A stretch of DNA of 5,802 bases from Holosporaceae bacterium. Its GTDB lineage: Bacteria; Pseudomonadota; Alphaproteobacteria; UBA3830. Positions within the stretch are counted from its first letter, which is position 1, and every line of letters starts with the position of its first letter. Below, one piece after another: positions 1 through 5,495 of the stretch. The stretch is taken from contig JAISHN010000062.1 in NCBI GenBank assembly GCA_031262635.1, positions 1-5,802 of the forward strand, given 5' to 3'. Position numbers and translations under genes: made by a program. Under the pieces are notes generated by a model that was not told the origin of the DNA, did not search any database, and worked only from the letters and a program-made list of their open reading frames with translations.

Positions 1-85
1 CCTAAAAATAACGATTCCAATTTTTCCCCTCATTCTTACTCTGCAAGCAAAAAGATCCGAAAGATTTAGCCTCGTCTTTTAGGCG

Positions 86-122
86 CTGGATCATCACTGC
101 ACTCCGCTTGCGAGGATGATGG
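86..122 (-). repeat. REP-like palindromic repeat, degenerate copy
   Basis: Read on the minus strand, this short segment begins CATCATCCTCGC and ends GATGATCCAG. That is the same layout as the left arm of the element at 3027-3110 (TCATCCT, a GCG-containing middle, then GATCCAG). It is itself partly palindromic: ATCATC at 90-95 pairs with GATGAT at 115-120, with a smaller CGC/GCG pairing inside. It lies 48 bp beyond the stop codon of the minus-strand sugar-nucleotide gene, in a locally GC-rich patch. I see no gene in positions 1-169. Membership of one repeat family is inferred from two copies only, and the function is unknown. Confidence 0.5.
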
Positions 123-169
123 GGTGGAGTAAGCCCCGGAGGGCACCACTACATTTCCACCAGACAGCG

Positions 170-1120
170 TCAAAGTAGCAACTGTGGCGCTGCGCGCGCC
201 CTCGGAACCCTCCTCTTCACATCCTGATACCCCTCCCCATAATACTCAGAAGACTTTACAGACACCACCCGAACCCTATCAGCCATCTCCCTTCTGGTAG
301 GGTCGTACTTCGCTTCCTCTAATAGCTTGTACGCCAATTCCTTGATACTCATCATATTGTCTGGGTTGCCGATGTTGAAGATCCTCTTATCGGCTTTGTC
401 TTCGTTTTCGAGAATCTTCATAAGAGCGTCGATTCCCTCGGAAATAGGCGTGAAGCAGCGGATTTGATCGCCGCCGTCGACGAGTTGAATGTCTTTTCCG
501 TGTTTGATTGCGCTCATAAATTGCGTGTAGACGCGGGAGGAGCCCGGATTTGGGTTGTCTATATCGTCGAGGCGCGGGCCGTACCAGTTGAACGGACGAA
601 AGAGCGTGTATCGCAGGCCGTCTCTGATTCCGTAGGCGTAAATCACGCGGTCTAGGAGCTGCTTGCAGCAGGAATAGATCCATCTTTGTTTGCATATAGG
701 GCCTGTTACGCAGTTAGAGGTCTCTTCGTCGAACTCCTCGTCTTCGCACATGCCGTAAACCTCGGAAGTGGACGGAAAGATCAGGCGTTTTTTGTATTTC
801 ACCGCCCATCTAACGATTCGCAGATTGGCTTCGAAGTCTAGCTCAAAAACTCGCAGCGGATCGTCTACGTATACCTTCGGATTGGCCACGGCGGCCAGCG
901 GAAACACTACGTCGCAGGCTTTGACGCGCTCTTCGACGAGATCGAGGTCTTTCATTATGTCGGCTTTGATGAATTCAAAGTTCTTTTCGCCTAATATTTG
1001 CTCAATTTTCTTGGAAGAAATATCGATTCCCGTTACGCGCCAATTTTTATGATCCTTCAAGATTCTTTCGGACAAATGGCTGCCGATAAATCCTCCGGCT
1101 CCGATGATTAGTATGTTCAA
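170..1120 (-). CDS. ArnA C-terminal-domain-like UDP-glucuronate decarboxylase (UDP-4-keto-pentose/UDP-xylose synthase type), C-terminally truncated
   Basis: This is a 316-residue cytoplasmic enzyme of the extended short-chain dehydrogenase family. The closest recognisable relatives are the NAD-dependent decarboxylase half of ArnA and stand-alone UDP-4-keto-pentose/UDP-xylose synthases, which oxidise and decarboxylate UDP-glucuronate to UDP-4-keto-pentose. Visible marks are the Rossmann motif GAGGFIG (residues 7-13), PSTSEVYGM (116-124, with S119 and E120), the YxxxK pair Y149/K153, RPFNWYGPR (175-183), SSRVYTQ, and GYQDVKRR (297-304). S119, E120, Y149, K153 and R304 align with ArnA S433, E434, Y463, K467 and R619, so the known catalytic set is present. 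The formyltransferase half of ArnA is absent. The start is TTG, chosen because AAGGAG lies 7 nt upstream. After R304 only 12 residues remain, against about 40 in ArnA, so the final helix region is missing. Activity is therefore uncertain. It is transcribed divergently from metN. Confidence 0.85.
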   Translation of the reverse strand: MNILIIGAGGFIGSHLSERILKDHKNWRVTGIDISSKKIEQILGEKNFEFIKADIMKDLDLVEERVKACDVVFPLAAVANPKVYVDDPLRVFELDFEANLRIVRWAVKYKKRLIFPSTSEVYGMCEDEEFDEETSNCVTGPICKQRWIYSCCKQLLDRVIYAYGIRDGLRYTLFRPFNWYGPRLDDIDNPNPGSSRVYTQFMSAIKHGKDIQLVDGGDQIRCFTPISEGIDALMKILENEDKADKRIFNIGNPDNMMSIKELAYKLLEEAKYDPTRREMADRVRVVSVKSSEYYGEGYQDVKRRVPRARAAPQLLL

Positions 1121-1127
1121 CGCAAGA

Positions 1128-1133
1128 CTCCTT
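1128..1133 (-). promoter_or_regulatory. Shine-Dalgarno site fixing a TTG start
   Basis: On the minus strand AAGGAG sits 7 nt before the TTG codon at 1120-1118. This near-consensus site, and the absence of any nearby ATG that keeps the N-terminal Rossmann strand, decide the start of the sugar-nucleotide gene. Confidence 0.8.
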
Positions 1134-1195
1134 ATAACAGGGGGATAAAATAGCGCAAATACGGAGTTTTTTACACCAGTTTGCGAAGATTAATC

Positions 1196-1207
1196 CGCGA
1201 CGTCGCG
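1196..1207. promoter_or_regulatory. perfect 12-bp palindrome, possible operator
   Basis: CGCGACGTCGCG is identical to its reverse complement. It lies in the divergent intergenic region, 5 bp upstream of the -35 hexamer of the metN promoter. A second, overlapping 8-bp palindrome, TCGCGCGA, occupies 1203-1210. The position suits a dimeric regulator acting on metN, the divergent gene, or both. This is inferred from symmetry and position; I do not recognise the cognate protein. Confidence 0.35.
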
Positions 1208-1212
1208 CGATC

Positions 1213-1241
1213 TTGTCATTTTCCGCCCGCGATTCTACAAT
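1213..1241 (+). promoter_or_regulatory. sigma70-type promoter of metN
   Basis: TTGTCA (1213-1218) and TACAAT (1236-1241) are separated by exactly 17 bp. Each matches the housekeeping consensus at five of six positions. Transcription would begin near 1248, leaving a leader of only about 17 nt before the metN ATG. That is too short to hold a SAM riboswitch, so any control would act at the DNA level. Confidence 0.65.
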
Positions 1242-1264
1242 GACGCAATTTTGGATAAAGACCG

Positions 1265-2263
1265 ATGATCGCGTTAAAGAACGTTTCTAAAAATTACGAC
1301 GGATTCCAGGCGTTGGATAGCGTCTCGTTGGAAATACCGCCCAACGTCGTTTACGGAATCATCGGCAAAAGCGGAGCCGGCAAGTCGACGCTCGTTAGAT
1401 TGACGAGTCTTTTGGAAAAGCCGGACGAAGGAGAGATCTACTTTGACGATCGCAGAGTCGATAATCTGAAAGGCGACGATCTTTTAAAATGCCGCCGGCA
1501 GTTTGGGATGATTTTTCAGCATTTCAACCTTTTCTCCTCAAGAGACGTGTTCGGCAACGTCGCCTACCCGCTCGAGATCGCCGGCGAGAGTAAAGAGACG
1601 ATCAAAGATCGCGTCTTCGAGCTGCTCGAGCTGGTCGGTCTGGCGGATAAAGCTACGCGGCCGATCAGCAAGCTTTCGGGCGGGCAGAAGCAACGCGCGG
1701 CCATAGCGAGGGCGCTGGCGAATCGGCCGAAATTTTTGTTCTGCGACGAGGCGACAAGCGCTCTCGATCCGCAGACGACCGCGTCAATCCTAAAATTGAT
1801 AACCGATATTCGAGATAAAGCCGGTCTGACGGTCGTGATGATCACCCATCAAATGAACGTCGTAAGAGACGCTTGCGATTACGTTTCAGTTATCGACGGC
1901 GGAAAGGTAATCGAAAGCGGAACCGTAAAAGATTTAATCGGTTTCCCAAAAACGCAGATTGCGAGAGATTTTGTTTCGACTTTGGGTTCGTCGGAGGAAA
2001 AAGCGTTAAAAACCGCCCCGTCGAACTCAATAGTTTGCCGCCTGCATTTTGGAAACGACGCCGCGGCAAAGCCGGTTATCTCGCAATTGATTAGAGACTA
2101 CCGCTTGGACGCAAATATATTGTCGGGAGCAATTCGCTTGGTCGGCGAACAATCGCTCGGCGAGCTTACGCTAGAATTAATCGGCTCCGCGGACGACCTA
2201 GCCGCCGCCGTTCGCAAGCTAAGATCCCAAGGAATCGCGGTAGAGGAATTGCCGCGGGACTAG
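1265..2263 (+). CDS. metN: methionine ABC importer ATP-binding protein MetN
   Basis: This is the ATPase subunit of a D/L-methionine importer. It would sit on the cytoplasmic face and drive a MetI-type permease fed by a MetQ-type binding protein. At 332 residues it is close to E. coli MetN (343). The nucleotide-binding domain shows Walker A GKSGAGKST (34-42), the Q-loop Q85, the signature LSGGQ (137-141), Walker B FLFCDEATSALDP (157-169, with D161 and E162), and the switch histidine H195. Residues from about 255 to 330 form the C-terminal NIL domain, known in MetN as the methionine-sensing module that inhibits transport. Having both parts makes MetN much more likely than another ABC ATPase. 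The ATG is about 17 nt after the predicted transcription start, with only a weak ribosome site. No metI or metQ is adjacent; the next gene is a purine salvage enzyme. Confidence 0.9.
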   Translation: MIALKNVSKNYDGFQALDSVSLEIPPNVVYGIIGKSGAGKSTLVRLTSLLEKPDEGEIYFDDRRVDNLKGDDLLKCRRQFGMIFQHFNLFSSRDVFGNVAYPLEIAGESKETIKDRVFELLELVGLADKATRPISKLSGGQKQRAAIARALANRPKFLFCDEATSALDPQTTASILKLITDIRDKAGLTVVMITHQMNVVRDACDYVSVIDGGKVIESGTVKDLIGFPKTQIARDFVSTLGSSEEKALKTAPSNSIVCRLHFGNDAAAKPVISQLIRDYRLDANILSGAIRLVGEQSLGELTLELIGSADDLAAAVRKLRSQGIAVEELPRD

Positions 2264-2314
2264 GCTGAATTTAAGCTTTGTCCGCATAAACTAATCGCCT
2301 TTTTGCCGCGTAGA

Positions 2315-2343
2315 TTGCCAATTTGTTGTTCGCGCGCTAGTAT
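2315..2343 (+). promoter_or_regulatory. possible sigma70 promoter of the phosphoribosyltransferase gene
   Basis: TTGCCA (2315-2320, five of six consensus) and TAGTAT (2338-2343, four of six) are 17 bp apart in the 105-bp gap after metN. The transcript would start around 2350, just ahead of the GAGG ribosome site at 2360-2363. This would give the downstream gene expression independent of metN. Confidence 0.4.
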
Positions 2344-2368
2344 CCGCTCTAAATTTCTCGAGGTAAAA

Positions 2369-2971
2369 ATGAGCGTTTGCGAGTCCGAAGAACGCGGTCG
2401 CGTTCCAGGCGACGAATATTTGGAAAAAGCGAAAAAATTGTGGGAAAACACCGAGTTAGTGTATTCTAGCTCGCATATCGACAAGGCGATAGCAAGCCTA
2501 GCCGAAAAAATGAACGCAAAATTCGCCGACGAAAACCCGATAATCGTTTGCGTCCTAGCCGGAGCCGCGACCTTCATGGGACAATTGCTAACCAAATTGT
2601 CGTTCTATTTGCAGACGGATTTCGTTCGAGTAGCGAGCTTCAGCGGCGATAAAAGAGGCGAGCTTGTTTGGGACACCAAACCAAAATTAGACTGCGCCGG
2701 AAGAACCGTGATCATAGTCGACGACGTGATAGACAGCGGTTTGACGTTTGCCGAACTCGTAAGATTTTATAAAGAAAGCGGCGCAAAGGCCGTGTATACC
2801 GTCGCGTTTTTCGACAAAATTCACGCTCGTTGCGAGAAAGGACTGCAAAACGTCGATTTTTGCGGAGTAGCTCTTGAAGAAAATCATTTTTTAATCGGAT
2901 ACGGCCTCGACTATCATGGATATTTTCGCAATTTGCCCGACGTTTACATATACAAAGGCAAGAACGAGTAG
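2369..2971 (+). CDS. hpt: hypoxanthine-guanine phosphoribosyltransferase
   Basis: This cytoplasmic purine salvage enzyme of 200 residues joins hypoxanthine or guanine to PRPP to give IMP or GMP. It resembles the short HGPRT branch of Pseudomonas and Neisseria type. The N-terminal region contains NPIIVCVLAGAATFMGQLL (56-74). The flexible active-site loop is VASFSGDKRGELVW (88-101). The PRPP-binding motif is VIIVDDVIDSGLTF (114-127), with acidic residues D118, D119 and D122. The C-terminal base-binding segment is GYGLDYHGYFRNLPDVY (177-193). I chose ATG 2369 because GAGG lies 5 nt upstream. The frame is open back to a TTG at 2303, but that extension adds 22 residues without family character and would overlap the predicted promoter. 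Base preference (hypoxanthine, guanine or xanthine) cannot be fixed from sequence. Confidence 0.85.
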   Translation: MSVCESEERGRVPGDEYLEKAKKLWENTELVYSSSHIDKAIASLAEKMNAKFADENPIIVCVLAGAATFMGQLLTKLSFYLQTDFVRVASFSGDKRGELVWDTKPKLDCAGRTVIIVDDVIDSGLTFAELVRFYKESGAKAVYTVAFFDKIHARCEKGLQNVDFCGVALEENHFLIGYGLDYHGYFRNLPDVYIYKGKNE

Positions 2972-3026
2972 AAGTTTGACTAACTAGAATAGGCTGCGTT
3001 AGGAAGAATTTTGTTCGTCGTCCTTT

Positions 3027-3110
3027 TCCGTCATCCTGAGCGCAGCGAAGGATCCAGACGGCGAGTACGCCGGAAAAGCACATGGATCCTGCGGCCTCTA
3101 GGATGACGGA
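3027..3110. repeat. 84-bp REP-like inverted repeat with internal hairpin
   Basis: The outer arms TCCGTCATCCT (3027-3037) and AGGATGACGGA (3100-3110) are perfect reverse complements. A second pair, GGATCCA (3050-3056) with TGGATCC (3083-3089), lies inside. The core is a tight hairpin, CGGCG-AGTA-CGCCG (3059-3072). The sequence has the look of the widespread GTCATCCTGAGCGCAGCGAAGGATCC class of bacterial intergenic repeats. It fills the gap between hpt and the ATP synthase operon. It could end hpt transcription or insulate the two units, although no T-run follows the stem. Confidence 0.8.
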
Positions 3111-3126
3111 GAAAGATTCGACGATA

Positions 3127-3155
3127 TTGCGGAATTCGTTCAATAATAGTACGAT
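3127..3155 (+). promoter_or_regulatory. weak candidate promoter for the F0 operon
   Basis: TTGCGG (3127-3132) and TACGAT (3150-3155) are 17 bp apart. They match consensus at three and four positions of six. The predicted start near 3161 leaves a leader of about 24 nt before atpB. It lies just after the inverted-repeat element, where an operon promoter is expected. The match is modest, and other placements are possible. Confidence 0.3.
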
Positions 3156-3184
3156 TCGCCAAGATTTCTGAATAAGGTCGCGAC

Positions 3185-3910
3185 ATGCAAGATCCGCTGC
3201 ATCAATTTGTGATTTCCCCTATCTTTAAAATTTGCGTCGGAGGGATGGATTTATCGTTTACGAACTCGTCTTTGGCCGTTTTTACCGCGGTCGCGGCGGC
3301 GTTTGCGCTTCTCGCCCTTGGTTTAAGAAACGGACGGCTTGTCCCAAATCGTCTGCAAGCGTTGGTCGAAGCGTCCTATGAATTCATAACAAACATGATC
3401 GATTCGAATATAGGAAAAGAAGGCCGGCGGTATTTTCCGTTTGTTTTTTCAATATTTATATTCATATTATTTGGAAATTCAATCGGATTAGTTCCGCATA
3501 TGTTTACATTTACGAGCCATATAATCGCGACGTTTACTCTCGCGTCAATAGTATTTCTTTTCATTACTTTTCTTGGAATCGCTCTGCATGGTTTTCACTT
3601 CTTCAACCTATTTGCTCCAAGCGGAGTTCCAAAATTGTTGCTTCCGATATTGGTTCCCGTAGAGATGATGTCTTACCTCGCTAGGCCGGTTAGTCTTTCG
3701 ATCAGGCTTTTTGCGAATATGATGGCGGGACACACTATGATAAAAATTTTCGCCGGATTCGCGGCGGCTCTCGGTATTTTCTGCGGTCTCGCTCCAATCG
3801 CCGTCGACGCGTTGGTGCTTTGTCTAGAGACGATTATAGCCTTTCTGCAAGCTTATATATTTGCGACGCTGACTTGCGTGTACATCAATGATGTTGTACA
3901 TTTACACTGA
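3185..3910 (+). CDS. atpB: ATP synthase F0 subunit a
   Basis: This integral membrane subunit forms the two proton half-channels against the c ring. The 241-residue protein starts MQDPLHQF, typical of alphaproteobacterial subunit a, and has several strongly hydrophobic segments (roughly 28-47, 84-104, 111-132, 149-166 and 186-228). The essential arginine is R174 within SLSIRLFANMMAGH (170-183), equivalent to E. coli aR210. Q222 in AFLQAY matches E. coli Q252. The C-terminus YINDVVHLH is the family ending. The ATG has TAAGGT 6 nt upstream. It is first in a tight operon with atpE 20 bp downstream. No atpI precedes it; in many alphaproteobacteria that gene sits directly upstream, and here a repeat and hpt occupy the place. 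Confidence 0.97.
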   Translation: MQDPLHQFVISPIFKICVGGMDLSFTNSSLAVFTAVAAAFALLALGLRNGRLVPNRLQALVEASYEFITNMIDSNIGKEGRRYFPFVFSIFIFILFGNSIGLVPHMFTFTSHIIATFTLASIVFLFITFLGIALHGFHFFNLFAPSGVPKLLLPILVPVEMMSYLARPVSLSIRLFANMMAGHTMIKIFAGFAAALGIFCGLAPIAVDALVLCLETIIAFLQAYIFATLTCVYINDVVHLH

Positions 3911-3930
3911 TTTTTTAGAAAGAGGTAATT

Positions 3931-4155
3931 ATGACGACGGAAGTTGCTCGCTTTATTAGCGCGGCGATTGCGGCTCTTGTGTTATACGGCGTTGGATCGG
4001 CCATGGGAAATTTATTCTCCAATTGGATAAATTCGGTCGCTAGAAATCCCGAAGCCGACGAAAAGATCAAATTCGCCGGAATGTTAGGATTCGCGATTAC
4101 GGAGTCCATCGCGTTGTTGGCCTTTGTCGTAGCGATGACAATTCTATTTAAATAA
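3931..4155 (+). CDS. atpE: ATP synthase F0 subunit c
   Basis: This 74-residue proteolipid forms the rotating c ring. Two membrane helices are visible (about 7-32 and 47-72), joined by the polar loop ARNPEADEK (37-45), whose R38-N39-P40 corresponds to the F1-facing RQP loop. E58 in ITESIALLAF is the ion-carrying carboxylate. The residue after it is serine, one of the ligands found in sodium-binding rings. The helix-1 glutamine and proline of those rings are absent (methionine and valine stand there), so proton coupling is the better call. AAGAGGT lies 5 nt before the ATG. The gene sits 20 bp after atpB and 16 bp before atpF'. Confidence 0.96.
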   Translation: MTTEVARFISAAIAALVLYGVGSAMGNLFSNWINSVARNPEADEKIKFAGMLGFAITESIALLAFVVAMTILFK

Positions 4156-4171
4156 TTAAAAAGGCGATAAC

Positions 4172-4621
4172 TTGCCTCAGTTCGACTCGTCGACTTTCGC
4201 ATCCCAGATTTTCTGGATTCTAGTCGGTTTTTCTTTGGTTTATCTTTTTGTTTCGAGGTTTTTTACCCCGAAAATGAAAAAGGTATTATCCGATAGGGAT
4301 CTGTATATAGAGTCTATTTTAAGCGAAGTTCGCGGTCTTAAGTCGGACGCCGATAAAATAGAAAAAGATTCCGCCGCCGCCTTAGAGGCCGTTAAAACGG
4401 CTTCGGCGGAGACGGAGTCGAAGCTGACGACGGCGTTCGAAGAGCAGAGTTTGAAAGAAAAAAAAGCTCTTGACGATTTATTTTTAAAAAAAACGCAAGA
4501 AGAATCTGATCTGCTGACAAAATCGTCCGAGAAAGCCTTTGCCTACGCTTTGGATCAAATGGATGAAATGGTAGAAGCGGCGGCCGCTCGTATTTTAGGC
4601 TCGACGAGGAAAGCGTTATGA
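4172..4621 (+). CDS. atpF': ATP synthase F0 subunit b'
   Basis: This is one half of the heterodimeric b/b' peripheral stalk, which holds F1 against the a subunit. The 149-residue protein has a single N-terminal membrane helix (about 9-30, SQIFWILVGFSLVYLFV) and then a long, charged, alanine- and lysine-rich coiled-coil region to the C-terminus. The opening MPQFDSSTFASQIFW is characteristic of b' in alphaproteobacteria. The start is TTG, supported by AAGG 7 nt upstream and by that conserved opening; no in-frame ATG lies nearby. Its end overlaps the next gene by 4 bp (ATGA). Two runs of eight adenines (4458-4465 and 4486-4493) fall in the coiled coil. The symbols atpG and atpX are also used for this gene. 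Confidence 0.92.
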   Translation: MPQFDSSTFASQIFWILVGFSLVYLFVSRFFTPKMKKVLSDRDLYIESILSEVRGLKSDADKIEKDSAAALEAVKTASAETESKLTTAFEEQSLKEKKALDDLFLKKTQEESDLLTKSSEKAFAYALDQMDEMVEAAAARILGSTRKAL

Positions 4622-5079
4622 CAGTTGAACTCGCCGTAGTCGTTTCTTTTTTCATGTTTGCCTGGATTTTCATGAAAAAAGCCTATCCGGCGATAACAAA
4701 AGCCTTGGACGATCGCATAGAATCCGTGAAAAATAAAATAAAAGAAGCCGAACGTTTAAAAGAAGAAGCGACGGCGGCGTTGAAAGAAGCGAAATTAAAA
4801 AAAGAAGACGCGGCTAATATAATAGAAGAAAATAAAAAAGCGTCGGAAGAGAAAATCGAGCGTTTGCGTCGGGAAAACGAGCTGCATTTAAAATTTCTTC
4901 GCGAGAAATTCGAAGAATCTTTAAAAACTCGACTAGAAGCGGAACTGGCGAAGCAAAAAGACGCTCTCGTCGAGGAGTTGTCTCAACGGTTAATCGACAA
5001 GCTGTCGGAGAAAATTAACGCTTCCGAATTCGACTCTTCCATAGAAATCGCCAAAGAAGATATCAAAAAACTCGCGTAA
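4618..5079 (+). CDS. atpF: ATP synthase F0 subunit b
   Basis: This is the second stalk subunit, 153 residues long (E. coli b is 156). A hydrophobic anchor covers about residues 3-18. It is followed by the basic-aromatic MKKAYPAITKALDDRIESV (19-37), whose DDR element is typical of b just after the membrane. The rest is a continuous lysine/glutamate-rich amphipathic helix to the end, as expected for the dimeric stalk. The ATG lies within the ATGA overlap with atpF', and CGAGGA 9-14 nt upstream can serve as ribosome site, so translational coupling is likely. No F1 gene follows; the next gene is a pilin, consistent with the separate F0 and F1 operons of alphaproteobacteria. Confidence 0.94.
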   Translation: MTVELAVVVSFFMFAWIFMKKAYPAITKALDDRIESVKNKIKEAERLKEEATAALKEAKLKKEDAANIIEENKKASEEKIERLRRENELHLKFLREKFEESLKTRLEAELAKQKDALVEELSQRLIDKLSEKINASEFDSSIEIAKEDIKKLA

Positions 5080-5086
5080 AAAATGA

Positions 5087-5119
5087 TTTTTTCGCGAATA
5101 ATTTCGAAAAACTCCTTTT
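5087..5119 (+). terminator. weak candidate terminator of the F0 operon
   Basis: TTTTTCG (5088-5094) pairs with CGAAAAA (5105-5111) around a 10-nt loop. CTCC and a run of five T residues follow. The stem is AT-rich and would be unstable, so this may be only a partial terminator. Its place between atpF and the pilin promoter is right. Confidence 0.3.
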
Positions 5120-5121
5120 TA

Positions 5122-5153
5122 TTAACCTTTTAGTAAACATAAAAAGATATTAT
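5122..5153 (+). promoter_or_regulatory. candidate CtrA box and -10 element of the pilin gene
   Basis: TTAACC at 5122-5127 and GTAAAC at 5133-5138 form TTAA-N7-GTAA. That differs by one base from the CtrA consensus TTAA-N7-TTAA known in alphaproteobacteria. A -10-like TATTAT lies at 5148-5153, with no good -35 hexamer 17 bp upstream. This places the box over the -35 region, the usual arrangement at CtrA-activated promoters. In Caulobacter the Flp-type pilin gene pilA is a direct CtrA target. The region is AT-rich, so a chance match remains possible. Confidence 0.45.
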
Positions 5154-5184
5154 GAGCCTATATTTTGCTAGAGGAGTTGTGAGA

Positions 5185-5373
5185 ATGTTAAAAAAACTAC
5201 GTCGGTTTCTAAAAGAATCAAAGGGAGCGACGGCGATCGAATACGCGCTTATCGCAAGCTTAATCGCAGTCGTATGTATCGCGGGTATGAAAATTCTTGG
5301 CAATAGCATAAGCAAAAAGCTGAATGACATCGGAGACCATCTCGAAAAAGCTTCGCCGGGTGTCTCAGAATGA
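5185..5373 (+). CDS. flp: Flp/Fap family type IVb pilin
   Basis: This is a 62-residue precursor of the major subunit of Flp (Tad) pili, used for surface attachment. A short basic leader (MLKKLRRFLKESKG) ends at G14, followed by ATAIEY. This matches the G/XXXXEY cleavage motif of Flp prepilins, so the prepilin peptidase should cut after G14 and leave a 48-residue pilin. The hydrophobic helix runs about 18-39, and the tail is polar and charged. I chose ATG 5185 because AGAGGAG ends 8 nt upstream. An ATG at 5152 is in frame but would put 11 extra residues before the leader and overlaps the -10 element. No tad or cpa assembly gene is in view, so the machinery must be elsewhere. It follows atpF with a 105-bp gap and is probably transcribed on its own. 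Confidence 0.88.
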   Translation: MLKKLRRFLKESKGATAIEYALIASLIAVVCIAGMKILGNSISKKLNDIGDHLEKASPGVSE

Positions 5374-5425
5374 ACCGCCGAGCAGGGTAATTAGTTTCTG
5401 AAAAATCTAAAGATCCATCGTAGTT

Positions 5426-5455
5426 ATATAGCGGCTCTCAACGGGGTCGCTATGT
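5426..5455 (+). ncRNA. RNA hairpin downstream of the pilin gene
   Basis: Thirteen consecutive pairs can form between 5426-5438 and 5443-5455 around a four-base CAAC loop. Four of the pairs are G-U in plus-strand RNA; in minus-strand RNA they would be A-C mismatches. The fold is therefore expected only in transcripts reading rightward from the pilin gene. The following bases (CTTGCTGAG) are not a U-tract, so it is not a classic terminator. It could protect the 3' end of the pilin mRNA or be a Rho-linked processing end. Confidence 0.4.
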
Positions 5456-5495
5456 CTTGCTGAGATATGGAAGATTATTTCAAGAGGCAAAGGTC

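Noticed and set aside
387..1052. Several open frames of 63-102 codons on both strands within the sugar-nucleotide gene
   Set aside because: They are out-of-frame shadows of a gene with clear family motifs and have no independent support.
1121..1264. SAM or other methionine riboswitch upstream of metN
   Set aside because: The best promoter leaves only about 17 nt of leader, and no suitable stem set lies between it and the ATG.
2303..2368. Longer TTG start for the phosphoribosyltransferase, adding 22 residues
   Set aside because: The extension has no family character and overlaps the predicted promoter, while ATG 2369 has GAGG at good spacing.
2712..3143. 143-codon open frame on the minus strand across the 3' end of hpt and the REP-like element
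   Set aside because: Half of it is antisense to hpt, and the other half is translated repeat (VWILRCAQDDG), a common source of false genes. It has no ribosome site or family resemblance.
3931..4155. Sodium-coupled c ring suggested by serine after the key glutamate (E58-S59)
   Set aside because: The helix-1 glutamine and proline typical of sodium-binding rings are replaced by methionine and valine, so the full ligand set is absent.
3915..4202. 95-codon minus-strand frame opposite atpE
   Set aside because: It is antisense to a highly conserved gene and has no recognisable motif.
5152..5184. Upstream ATG for the pilin, adding 11 residues
   Set aside because: It overlaps the -10 element and would put extra residues before a normal prepilin leader; ATG 5185 has a strong AGAGGAG site.
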